Of a stretch of 64,000 nucleotides of DNA, positions 37,901 through 47,647 are shown piece by piece. Source of the DNA: Brachypodium distachyon. Lineage: Eukaryota; Streptophyta; Magnoliopsida; Poales; Poaceae. The notes beneath the pieces were generated by a model. That model was not told the DNA's origin and ran no database searches. It worked only from the letters and a program-made list of their open reading frames with translations. Both the position numbers and the translations under genes were made by a program. How positions within the stretch are numbered: the stretch's first letter is position 1; each line of letters starts with the position of its first letter. The stretch is from assembly GCF_000005505.3 (NCBI RefSeq), contig NC_016134.3, forward strand, positions 43,253,150-43,317,149, in the 5' to 3' direction.

Positions 37901-40675
37901 AGACTGACTTAATGCAGATAAGCAGACATAATGTGCGGACTAATGCTTAATTTTTTTGGACGCTCTAGAATAGACTGCAAATTGACCTTGAGGTATATTA
38001 TTTGTTGTGTTGTATGTCCATGCAACAAGGTACATAAAGAAACCCCTATTTAGTACACACAAGTAGGAATTAAAGGAAATGGTGTGTTGCAAGATTTAAC
38101 AAGCATCGGAACTTACCTTTCACAGGCATCCAGGCACCCACTGCATCATGTTTCTTGGAATACATTTGGTCCACAGCAACTGCAGCACCACTAGAAGCAC
38201 CTGAAAATGAAAAATGTAGTCTATGTCGCACCCCTTGGCAGACAAAACCATCCTAGATGAAGACCCTAAGTTTGGCATATACCAACTACTTATTTGATGG
38301 ACAATCATGTGCAATATATGTATGAAGCCCTGCTGACGAAAGAGGAATTATATTAGGGCAGGTTTGCTAGCTATAACCTGTGGAAGCATCGCTGAACAAT
38401 AGATTGAGCGAGTGACAATCTGAGAAGTATTGCTTGGCAACTGAGCTGAAATTTGAAGTGATCTCTAATGACCTAAATTTTGGAGGACGGAGAGGTGAGG
38501 GCACTGATAGCGAGTATGGACCATTGACGAAGGAATCTGGATCAGATAACTGGCCTGGATCCCCAATTAAATCCACCAAGTATTCCCTGTCAAAAGGAAA
38601 ATAACAGAAGTAGGTATATAGCAATCTATCAACAATATAAAAAAAAGATAGATAAGATAAATATTCCATTCCAACAAGCATGGAGTATCCAAATCCATTA
38701 TTTAAAAAAAATATAAACAAGCTGAACTTTAATAGTTTAATTAATTCATCTCAGTAACTCCCAAAGAGGGAAGTGCTGATTCCGAAATGAAGATTCGGTA
38801 TTAAACATATCCTAGTTCATGCATCTTCACAAGACATGTAGCCATGTACTGACATACCTTTCAAGCCCAAAACGTACAACACAGGAGGAGGCATCATCAG
38901 CTTTGCAGTATTTACAACCCTTGACTAATCTGCATGGCACATTGACTTTATCTGCTAACATCTGCAATATATACAAGCTTCAATAAGTAATAACTAGAGA
39001 AAAGGTACAGTTGAAAGTGGTACAAACCTAACCAACAAGAACCTAACCAAGCTACACATTTAAGGTGTTTGTGAATTCCAATGGAAGGGTGAAATTTTAT
39101 TGCAGTTGGTTTTGGTGTGTACAATTTTTTACATTATATAAAAAAGGAAATTTTCTTAAAACAGAAAACATACTTTAAAAAGCAGAGAGCGATGCTTGCA
39201 GAGACCAATCGGCAGTTTCCCTAGATGAAGCACAATAGATCCTGCACTTGACTTGATGGCCTCACTGCTCTCTTTCCAGCGCGGAAGCAAGTTTTCTTCA
39301 TTGGAGGTTGTACCCCTTGGTGATTGGAAAGCAAATAAAAGGAGTTTAACAAACCACAGAAAGCAGTCCAAATTAAAAGGCGTCGAGGAGCTCAGGGATG
39401 CAACTACTCACCCCATTCTGGAAGATACTAGTTTGGCTAGTTGATTTATCACATCTTTCATGTCGGCAGAACTGGACAGAAAGCTGGAGGCATAATTCTC
39501 CAGCATACCCAAATCGAAATCAGCTCTTCTATCAATGAGGACCACTTGGATGGAAGAATCATCGGGACAGACCGACTTAAGCGATTCCATGGAGGGTATG
39601 CGGTTCTCCTCGTGTACATCAGTGCATAGTGACCACACAAAGGGATCCATCCCGTGAATCAAGTAAAATCCATCTGGTATTGTATTGCTGTAGGATAACG
39701 AGCCATTTACCTAAGAAACGGAAAGTGCACGAGAAAGGTTAGGGAAATGAATACCATAATACCACCATGTTTAGATGGAGTAGTAAATTTGCACAACATA
39801 GAAGATAGAATTGCTAGAGACAGCTAACTGTTAGTGATGCAGCAATAGGATCGTCCTGGCAGAGCACACGACATTCTAAATACATGGATTATCAATGTAT
39901 CCACAATGATGTAGATTTAATGAGAACCCTTGCAAACGGAATATGTGGCGAAGTAGATTTCATTGTACGAGAATAGTATGAGTAGCTGGTATGAATTGTT
40001 GAACTATAATCTGGCAGGTCAAGCAATAGAATCACAGCACATCTATTCAGATATTTTCCTTAGGAGGCTTCAACAGAACTGTTGTAGCGTTCTGAGTTCT
40101 GAACGATCACGAAGCATTGGCCACGAAGCATCAGTAGCGATCACACTTGGAACGAAGCGTCGGTAACGTGATGAACCAAAGAGCGAGTGGAGTGGGAATG
40201 GGGTGATCGAGCTAACCCAGAAGCGATGCGAGAGGGCCTCGGCAGTGGGCGTGGGCGGGGCAAGCGGGAAGGCCCTCCTCCCGCTCCCGCTCCCGGAGTT
40301 ATTATTCCCGCCTGAATCGCCGGGGTCGAGGAACCCGGGATCAGCGGCGCAGGCGGCGTCGGCGCAGAGGCGGAGCGCGAGGGCGAGCTGCAGCTGGTAG
40401 GTCTCCTCCGCCTGCTGCGCCCAGCTCTTGCAAGGGGAGGGCGTTCCCCCCGTGGCTGCGGCGGCGGCGGCGGGCCCGGCGGCGGGGGGAGGCAGGTGGA
40501 AGGGGTAGTCGCTGGAGGCGGAGATGGAGCTCCCGGCGCCGTAGCTGCTGCCGCCGCTGGACTGGCGCTGCAGCACGGCGGCGGTGGCGGCGGCGGAGGA
40601 GGCGGATGCGTCGTCGGGGAACTGGGAGAGGAGTGAGTAGCTGGTGCGGCGGCCCCCGGCGGCCGGGAGGTCCAT
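34974..40675 (-). CDS. CTR1: Raf-like protein kinase CTR1, negative regulator of ethylene signalling
   Basis: CTR1 binds ethylene receptors at the ER and phosphorylates EIN2 to repress ethylene responses. Sixteen exons were joined: 40675-40217, 39710-39412, 39315-39174, 38961-38858, 38586-38378, 38200-38117, 37885-37670, 37462-37422, 37222-37154, 36920-36820, 36712-36628, 36524-36426, 35710-35642, 35563-35432, 35265-35171 and 35073-34974. They sum to 2304 nt (767 residues), in phase. The N-terminus [20 protein letters not shown] and the block [20 protein letters not shown] match CTR1. The CN-box region follows ([22 protein letters not shown]). The kinase domain starts near residue 494: glycine loop GAGSFGTV, Lys in DVAVKIL (about 523), HRDLKSPN (about 619), DFG (about 639) and MAPEV. 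All catalytic residues are present. Exon 8 has only 41 nt. Grasses have more than one CTR1-like gene; which copy this is was not resolved. Confidence 0.96.
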
Positions 40676-40944
40676 GGCGGGAGCAAGGGAAGGGAACCCT
40701 ACGCGGGCGGGAGTAGGTAGGTGGTTCTGGTAGGTAATCGGCCGGGGAAGTCGTCGGCGTCGGTGTGGCGGGCGGGGTGGATAGAGGGGAATGAACGGGG
40801 TCGCTCGATCGAGTAACGTGCGCAGCCACTGCTGTCTGCTTGCTATGGAGTGCGCGGCTTTCCCGTAGGATTGTCTCGTGTACCGCCGTGCACATGTTGC
40901 CACTTCTGTTCCGAAGAGAAAAAGGAAAAAATATCACATCCACA
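40676..40944. other. CTR1 leader and promoter
   Basis: This is GC-rich DNA upstream of the CTR1 ATG. The CTR1 reading frame stays open upstream (to about 40903), but homology to CTR1 begins at MDLPAAGG. The upstream part is taken as leader. It abuts the CACTA element at 40945. Confidence 0.5.
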
Positions 40945-40969
40945 CACTAAACCACGGGCGAGTTTTGGC

Positions 40970-41290
40970 GGCATTTTGGTGAAAGCATTTTCTTAAATAG
41001 CCTCAATTATTCCCTATGGAAGGCTATTTCATGAGATGCCTCCAAAAACCAAGGAAATGGAGGGCATTTTAAGAGAATGCCTCAAATGTTTTAAACGATA
41101 AAGGCATTTTAGAAAAAAGCCTCAAAAATTTTGAACATCAAAGGCATAATAAAGATAAGCCTCAAATGATTTAGTTATCAAAGGCATTTTAGAAGAAAGC
41201 CACGAATCCAATCTTTTGGGGGGTAATCCGTAAAATTAACGGAGTAACTTATTGAGGCAATTTCAATAAAAAAAGCCTTCTAAAGTCTAT
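40970..41290. repeat. Left subterminal repeats of the CACTA element
   Basis: At least five units pair a GGCATTTT-like half with a GCCTCAAA-like half, for example GGCATTTTAGAAAAAAGCCTC and GGCATAATAAAGATAAGCC. Each is spaced by about 40-50 bp. They are partly palindromic. Confidence 0.8.
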
Positions 41291-42530
41291 AAGTTTTGCA
41301 CAAATAACCTCTATTTTTGACGTTTCTCCAAAATTACCATTCCACCGGGTGGATTAATTCCCGTAGCATATAGTACAGTCGTTGACGTACTTCATAAGCC
41401 ATTGCACGCAGCCCCGACGTGCTCCTGCCCGCCACCTAGCAGCCGCCCGCTGCCGAGCAGCTGCCGTGTTCCCGCCCGTCGTTGAGCCATCCCTGTCGAG
41501 ACATAGCCGCCATCTCTGAACTCCTACACCTCGCCCCGTCTCTGAGCTCCGGTTCGTCGCCTCCATCGATGAGCTTCTGCCCGTCGTCGAGCTGCCGGTG
41601 TGCTCCCAGTATCGCTCCGCCCATCTCAACGCCACCGGAGCTCCCTCCTCTTCTGGTATCGCCGTTCCTCACCTCCACGCCCAGCCTCTCACGCTCCCTC
41701 CCCTCCGGTGCATCGCAGCCGCTTCGACCCCTGCGACTTCGGCAAGTCCCTCTCGGGTTTCGACCAAACGGAATCATACCGCCCCAAATTTTGCTTGATT
41801 GGTTTCATCCCGAGTCCATGAGGTGCATATTCTTCCTCCTCTTTGTCCCTAGTCGATCTGTGTTGTTTGATTTCCTTCTGTTTTGTTCCATGACATTTGG
41901 CTGCACACAAGGTATCTGTGATATTGCTTGTGTGACAACCAATGGTTATACAACTTGTCATCAATTGTTACACTATGTAGTAGTATTTTCTATACATGCT
42001 GATGGGTCATGGAATTGGGAAAGTACATCATCTGTCAAACGAATGCAATGTTCAGATCCAAATTAGTTTTTTAATTTAGAACAAGCTAGTTTTCCTGTAC
42101 TGCATATATAGTACAGTATGATGTACAGGTGTTCTTTACAAATACATGAGTTGAGCGAGCTGAATCTTCCTATTGACTGTAGGCAAGAACCCTTGCATAT
42201 CAACTCATCCCTTTTGCTTGTTTGTTGCATCAAGTTGTAGCTAAATGTCATCTCACATATAAATTAATGGATGCATTGTGTAGTAGTATGATGTATTGAT
42301 GGGTGGCTTCTATTTAGAGTAATCTGGTTATAAATTAAGAGATGTGGGAATCGTTAGGTTCCAGTTACGTCCACTGTGTTGTGTTTTCAGTAATATTAGC
42401 AGTATGATGTACTAATCATGCGGAATCCTCATGTGTTGTATCATTACACGAGACTTTAACCAACTCTGCAAACCAGAATAAAGTCACGTTCCCTTGCAAG
42501 AATTGTGTCAATACATATTGGCTAGTTCAT

Positions 42531-42605
42531 GTTGTATGAAGCACTTGGTTCGTAAGTCTTAAAATTTTCTTTAATTGCAGGTTGTATGAAGCACTTGGTT
42601 CGTAA
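42531..42605. repeat. 25-bp direct repeat inside the CACTA element
   Basis: GTTGTATGAAGCACTTGGTT followed by CGTAA occurs at 42531-42555 and 42581-42605. The 25-bp spacer begins with the end of GTAAGTC and ends TTAATTGCAG, so it resembles a tiny intron between two copies of the same segment. Confidence 0.8.
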
Positions 42606-43719
42606 CATGTTGCGGTCTAAGGTACAGGTATCCTGCCATGATTCATGAGAATAGACAAGAAACACTTGTTTTTAAGCACAATATTCAAAATAATTGAAAA
42701 ATAATCTTGTTTTTCCCCAATTGTAGGTGACTGTGATCAATAATGAGAATGTGGATCCTAGAACCACAACATCACATACAGAGGTTGTTGTGCAAGGTAG
42801 TTCAGGAAGTATGAAGGAAAAGGAAATAAAGAACTGAAGAAGCGCAAGCAGAGTACTGCCGCCTCAAACTGAAAGTGCTCCTCCTAGGAAAAACTTTCCT
42901 CCTAGGGTGTGCAGGAATCATAAGGCTGGTAGCTCACAATCACCATATGCAACGCATACGACAACAACGTGTTTAAAACAACCTCATGGTTTCAACGTTC
43001 AAGTAAGTCACTGATTTTCTCAATATGTGTCCACTGTCAAGATGCATCGATATGTGTGATTGGTTCTTTCCTATGAGGAGCTGCATTTGTTTTGTGCGTT
43101 TTATTGTATAATACTATATATGCGTGTGTGTTTGTTTGGAATTTCAAGATTACTATGCGCGCTGCTGCTCTACTTCTTCTTGCTACCGGACACCGTTGTC
43201 GCTGCTCTGCTTCTGCTTCTGCTTCTGCTTGCTGCCAGCCACTTCTGCTGCTCTGCTTCTTCTTGCTGCCGGCCCCTGCTGCTACTCTCTACTAAGTAAT
43301 AAAGCTTGAGTAGATTAGCGACTTGATATGTCCAGTTTTGAAGGAGGTACTAGTGCTCATTAAGATGAAAAGTACCATGCTTGCAAGATCATTTCTTTTA
43401 AGTAATCGCTTTTTCTACTTCCCATTGTCCACACTTTTAAAGTTGTCTATTTTATAGGTTGCTAACTATTCGACAACTATTGCAGATGCAAATGGATCAT
43501 GAATGTGGATTGTAGAGATCAAGCAATGTAAACATGGTGTTCATGCCACTTTGACAGTGTATGTTGTTCATAGATCCTCGGCATGTTGTCTTATTTAGTA
43601 CTATGAATTCATGGTCATGTACTTCGATGCATTTCTGAAATCGTATCATAAATCTGGGAATTCTATGTAGTAGTATTTTTAGCAATGTCTAAAATGATCA
43701 TATGTTGGAGGTTTTTATG

Positions 43720-44005
43720 TCAATGCCCCCATTGACTATTGAAGGCAATTTTTCAATTTGACTTAAAAGACTATTGAAGGCAATTTTTAGTTTACCTTGA
43801 ATGACTATTGAAGGCAATTTTCAGTTTGCCTTGAATGACTATTGAAGGCAATTTACAAAAAGTCTCAAAAACTACTTTCGAAGGCAATTTTTAGAAATGC
43901 CTTCAATGACATTTCCCTTCCCCAACTTCCTTGTCATTTTGTATAAAGCCTCCTAACACTTTTGAAGGCATTTTGACCCCTTTTTGAGGCTTTTCAAAAT
44001 GCCTC
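43720..44005. repeat. Right subterminal repeats of the CACTA element
   Basis: GACTATTGAAGGCAATTT recurs four times between 43733 and 43860, interleaved with TTTGCCTTGAAT or TTTACCTTGAAT. Further AAGGCATTTTGAC and GAGGCTTTTCAAAATGCCTC units lie next to the terminus. Confidence 0.85.
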
Positions 44006-44028
44006 CGAATCACATACGTGGTGTAGTG

Positions 44029-46080
44029 AGAACTGTTGCTTGTCTTCTTCTACTCCAAAATAATCTTACGGAATAGGAGTACGATTTACATCGTGCCAAA
44101 AATATTTACGCTGTCCACGGCTCCATGGCCTTCCAACCGTGAGATCTCTGTACGGATCGTCGTGTCACTTTTTTCTAGAGCATCCTAGGCATCCTTTTCA
44201 CAATTTGTGATGTGCGAGGCATGCCATCGTTAACCTGATAGTTTTCTCCGAGCGAAACCTCATATCTTCCGCCCACATGATATTTCGTTCAGACTTTTGT
44301 CATCCACGCTTTTACCTCGCAACAACACGTTTGATGGGACTTGATTGTGTGGTGATGCTAGAGTGTTGGAAGCGATGGTGATGGTGGGAAGAAGAGAGAG
44401 GGGGTGCATCAACTCAGACGCCTCGTCTTCATGTTCGAGGCCACATCTTCCTCCACGGGTGTCGTTTTACCTAAGTACATCTAGAGCCCCACTCCCGCCA
44501 TTGGAGAAGAAGGGGGCCATCGACACGCTGCATGCATGAAAGATGCCACCACTATCCTTTGGCATGCCATCATCCGTCCATTATCCTTCTCGAAGCGAAA
44601 TCCCACCTTTTTTGCCCTCATAATGTTTCGTTTAGACCTTTGTCATCAAAGTTTTTTTTACCTCACAACAACACATCGATGAGAAATGATCTTTGTGGCA
44701 ATGGTGGGGTACTGGAAGTGATGGCAAGGATGGCAAAAGGAGAGGGGGTGTGCCGACTTGGATGCCTCATCTTCATGCTCGAGGTCACGTCTTCCTTCAC
44801 ATGTGCCGTTTTACCTAAGTATATCTGCTGGAGAAGGGCCATCAACACGCTGCATCCATGAAAGACGATACCATTATTGTTTGCAAGATAGCAGGTGCGC
44901 ATGAATTGTGCGGAAATGGTACAGCCATTCCAAAGGAGCACGGAGTAATCTAAATTTTAGTTTCTCAAAAGAAAAAAAAACTCAAAGTTTAGGTCGGAGA
45001 TGTGTGGTTTCCACCTTTCCATATTTGTTGGGCATGCATGCCAGGCGTGAGTTCTACGGTCCATTCTCGTCGTAGACCAGAAGGCTCGTTATGTCGTTTT
45101 GACCATGGTACAAAAATAGTCCAAAACTGTTGTTGCTGTGCGGTGAGCTTGTACTGCAGTCTTCTGAAGTGTTTAGTACGGCATATCACTTCAGATGCCT
45201 TAAGAGGATTGTATTGCTAAATTTCCGCGATCCAAACGGGACCTTAGTTAAATCTGGAGCAACAAATGCTAGCATCTCATCACTGACAAATGACCAAAGA
45301 AAAAGAAAGACAGGTGACAAGTGACAAGTGACAAGCAAGTGCCCGGCGCTCAAAACCGAACAGGTCAAAGCCTGGACTGGACCGGCCGCTGTCGTCGTCG
45401 TCAACCTGTAGCTGCGCCTGCGCTGCCACTGGGGACGCAGGCGCCCCGGAGTCCGAGGAGGCCCATTCATCCGCCTTAAATGCTCTTCCACAGGAGCAGC
45501 GACTCGGCCGGAGCGGCCCGGCATCCACCGTTCAAACGGTATACGGAGTACTATATCGCCCGCATGCACTGGAGGTCTGCAAACGCCGTCTCCCGGCCGA
45601 TCGATCGAGCTCATGCATTAATGGCGCTGCCTGCCAAACCGCACAGCCAGCGTCACCTCCGTGAACCGTGACCCAGCCTGCCTCGTGACCCAGGAAGGCA
45701 GCAGTAATGGCGGCCGACCGAGGTAGGCAGGCAGGCAAACGCAGGCTGGCCGGCCAAACCCACTGCCGCGCTGCCGCCTCCTGAATTAGGCGGTCAGCAG
45801 ATGCCAAATCCACTGCCATTTGTACGCTGCTTAACAAATTAAGTGATCGAACGCTGACGGTGGATTTGATTCTCTCTTTGTTTGGTTGGCTGAGCGAAAG
45901 TCAAATCTCGATCTGTTCAGCGGGGGAGGAAGAAGAAGATGACGATGAACTATCAACGTCAAGAGAGGGATATATTGCAAGAGAATGGATGGCGACAAAA
46001 ATTACAACAACTCTCGAACTGAAGAGAATCTCTCGATCGACCTTTCGTCTCCGTCTCCGGCGGAAACGGAATTAATCAAA
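44029..46080. other. Intergenic DNA between the CACTA element and the DUF868 gene
   Basis: The left part holds a tandem duplication with a unit of about 343 bp (44200-44885). Near 45245 a sequence CCAAACGGGACCTTA looks like the outer end of a Tourist/Harbinger element, but its partner was not found. A (TGACAAG)3 run lies at about 45316. The region 45360-45840 is GC-rich with open frames on the minus strand that match nothing I recognise. The last about 200 bp are DUF868 3' UTR. Confidence 0.5.
44200..44885. repeat. Tandem duplication, unit about 343 bp
   Basis: ATGCCATC at 44221 pairs with 44564, GCGAAA at 44252 with 44595, and GTTTTACCTAAGTA at 44464 with 44808. These are constant offsets of 343-344 bp. 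The ACACGCTGCAT block pairs at an offset of 322, showing a deletion of about 22 bp in copy two. Identity is moderate (many substitutions). Confidence 0.85.
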
Positions 46081-47112
46081 TCAGCGGCGGTAGCACTGCA
46101 GGTGGAGGAAGAAGCCGGCGGGCGGGAGGCCCTTGCTGGCCATCTCCTCGTCCATCCACACGCCGTCCGCCGCCCCGCGCACCTTCACCATGAACTGCGC
46201 CCCCGCGCCGCCATGGACGCCGGCGGCGCCGGGGAACCACCAGTCGTGCACGTCCCACATGACCTCCACCACGGCGCCGTCGCCCAGCACGGCCGTCCGG
46301 TTCCCGCGGAAGTTCCACCGCACCCGCCGAGCCTCCACCACCTTCTTCCCGTCCACGCTCACCGCCAACTCCCCCCCGCCCTCCTCCGCCCCGCGGGAGC
46401 ACGCCACCGTCACCTCGTGCTCTGCCCCGTCCTCCCGGAACCGGCACCGCGTGCTGTAGCTGTGCGCCGTCGCGGCGGACGGCGGCGGCGGGGGGGCGCG
46501 CACCTGCTCGCGCCGGCTCACCAGGAGCGCGCGGCGGCGGGGTGCGGGGAAGCGGCGGGCCAGATCCCGCGCCGGCTCGCCGCCGCCGAGGAGGAGCGCG
46601 AGCTCGCCGTTCGAGACCACGGCGAGGTAGTAGTCCCGGCAGGGCTCGGGCGACGACGGGTGGCGGTGCTTGGCGTCGGAGGTGTCCCAGTGGACGGCCA
46701 CGGCGGTGCCGGCGTCGGTGACGAAGGACCGGCTCCCGCGCTTCTTCTGCAGGAGGACGACCGCCTGCTGCTGCTGCGGCTGCGCCTGCGGCGCCGTCAC
46801 GAGCAGCGACCGGCGCGGCGTCGCAGCAGCGGACGGGAGGAGCTTCTTAGGGTTCGGGGGGACGAGGGTGGCGTCCTCGACGGCCACGGAGAGGCCCGTG
46901 GCTCCGGCGTCGGCGGGGTCCGCGGCCGTGGACCGGGTCCACGTGACCTTGATAACGAGCTCCTTGCCCGAGGACAGCGCGGCCTTGTAGACGCAGGCGG
47001 TGGCGGCCTGGAGGGAGCGGTCGAGGAGGGCTCCGCCTGCGCCACCTACGCCGGCGCCGGAGGCCAGGCTGACGGCGCCGTCGCGGAAGCAGGAGAAGTC
47101 TCGCATGGTCAT
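46081..47112 (-). CDS. DUF868 family protein
   Basis: Plant DUF868 proteins have no established biochemical function. The gene is intronless, 343 residues, starting MTMRDFSCFRDGAVSLA; a second Met two codons on (MRDFSCF) matches the usual family start and may be the true one. Family features are the N-terminal DFSCF block, a region with SGKELVIKVTWTRS, FVTDAGTAVAVHWDTSDAKH, EPCRDYYLAVVSNGELALLL, YSTRCRFREDGAEHEVTVAC, and the C-terminal WNFRGNRTA, VMWDVHDWWFP and MVKVRGAADGVWMDEE. It is very GC-rich with Pro- and Ala-rich linkers. No transmembrane segment or signal peptide is evident. The gene is divergent from the PPR gene, with 535 bp between their start codons. The long plus-strand ORF over it is a shadow. 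Confidence 0.88.
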   Translation of the reverse strand: MTMRDFSCFRDGAVSLASGAGVGGAGGALLDRSLQAATACVYKAALSSGKELVIKVTWTRSTAADPADAGATGLSVAVEDATLVPPNPKKLLPSAAATPRRSLLVTAPQAQPQQQQAVVLLQKKRGSRSFVTDAGTAVAVHWDTSDAKHRHPSSPEPCRDYYLAVVSNGELALLLGGGEPARDLARRFPAPRRRALLVSRREQVRAPPPPPSAATAHSYSTRCRFREDGAEHEVTVACSRGAEEGGGELAVSVDGKKVVEARRVRWNFRGNRTAVLGDGAVVEVMWDVHDWWFPGAAGVHGGAGAQFMVKVRGAADGVWMDEEMASKGLPPAGFFLHLQCYRR

Positions 47113-47647
47113 ATACGGATCAGAGGCGAGCTAGGAGCCTACCACCGCTGTCTGCTGCTGCTTTGTATACGAGGTGGTAGTAGTGTAGTACTAGTATGCC
47201 GGTAGCACGGCAAGAAGAAGAAGATGAGAATGTACGTTTTCGAATCACAGGCTCGTCATAAAAGGGGCGAAAGTTGACGACAACGGGCTCGTGTTTCTTC
47301 GCGTCCGGTTTTGTCGTGCTCTTGTTTTGGTTTTTCTCTTCCAAAATGATGGTGGATTAATGTTAGGGGTGGACGCATTTAAGAAGTGGATTTGACCAGC
47401 GGGGGACGCATATACGACCGAGCTTACTGCACTGTTAATCATTCTATACATGGATTGACACTGTGTTAGTGGCAGTGCTAGCAATCTTTTTCCGGTAAAC
47501 ACCAAAGAGCTGCAACTTCAAGGCGTCACGCCGTCACGTAGCAAAAATGAACGAACGTTTCTCCCTTGAGAAATTTTGGCATGTGTGCTGTCGATTCAAC
47601 GAAAGGGCAAAGGGCCACACTGAGCACTCCCCTTCTTCTCCCGCCTC
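47113..47647. promoter_or_regulatory. Divergent intergenic region between DUF868 and PPR genes
   Basis: These 535 bp lie between two start codons on opposite strands, so they hold both leaders and both promoters. No clear TATA box was found for either side. TACTAGTATGCC and a CAAGAAGAAGAAGATG tract lie on the DUF868 side. A short (GAA)n run is present near 47212. Confidence 0.5.

Larger units (their letters stand above)
40945..44028. mobile_element. Non-autonomous CACTA (En/Spm) transposon, 3084 bp
   Basis: The left end is CACTAAACCACGGGCG and the right end, reverse-complemented, is CACTACACCACGTATG. The flanking triplets are ACA (40942-40944) and AGA (44029-44031), a 3-bp target duplication with one mismatch. 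Both subterminal regions (about 40970-41290 and 43720-44005) carry many direct and inverted units containing AAGGCATTTT or GAAGGCAATTT paired with GCCTCAAA or GCCTTGAA. This is the usual transposase-binding layout of CACTA elements. The interior has a GC-rich block (41400-41820), a coding-like remnant near 42850-43000 (APPRKNFPPRVCRNHKAG) and a CTGCTT-rich tract (43170-43290). No intact transposase was found, so it should depend on another element for movement. Confidence 0.85.

Noticed and set aside
40070..40903. Upstream extension of the CTR1 first exon (start at 40903)
   Set aside because: CTR1 similarity starts at MDLPAAGG (40675). The extra residues resemble translated leader sequence.
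43720..44005. Regularly spaced repeats suggesting a CRISPR-like array
   Set aside because: The units are imperfect and partly palindromic, in a eukaryotic genome, and lie at the end of a CACTA element as subterminal repeats.
45985..47205. 406-residue plus-strand ORF over the DUF868 gene
   Set aside because: The DUF868 motifs are all on the minus strand. This ORF is open only because of high GC content.
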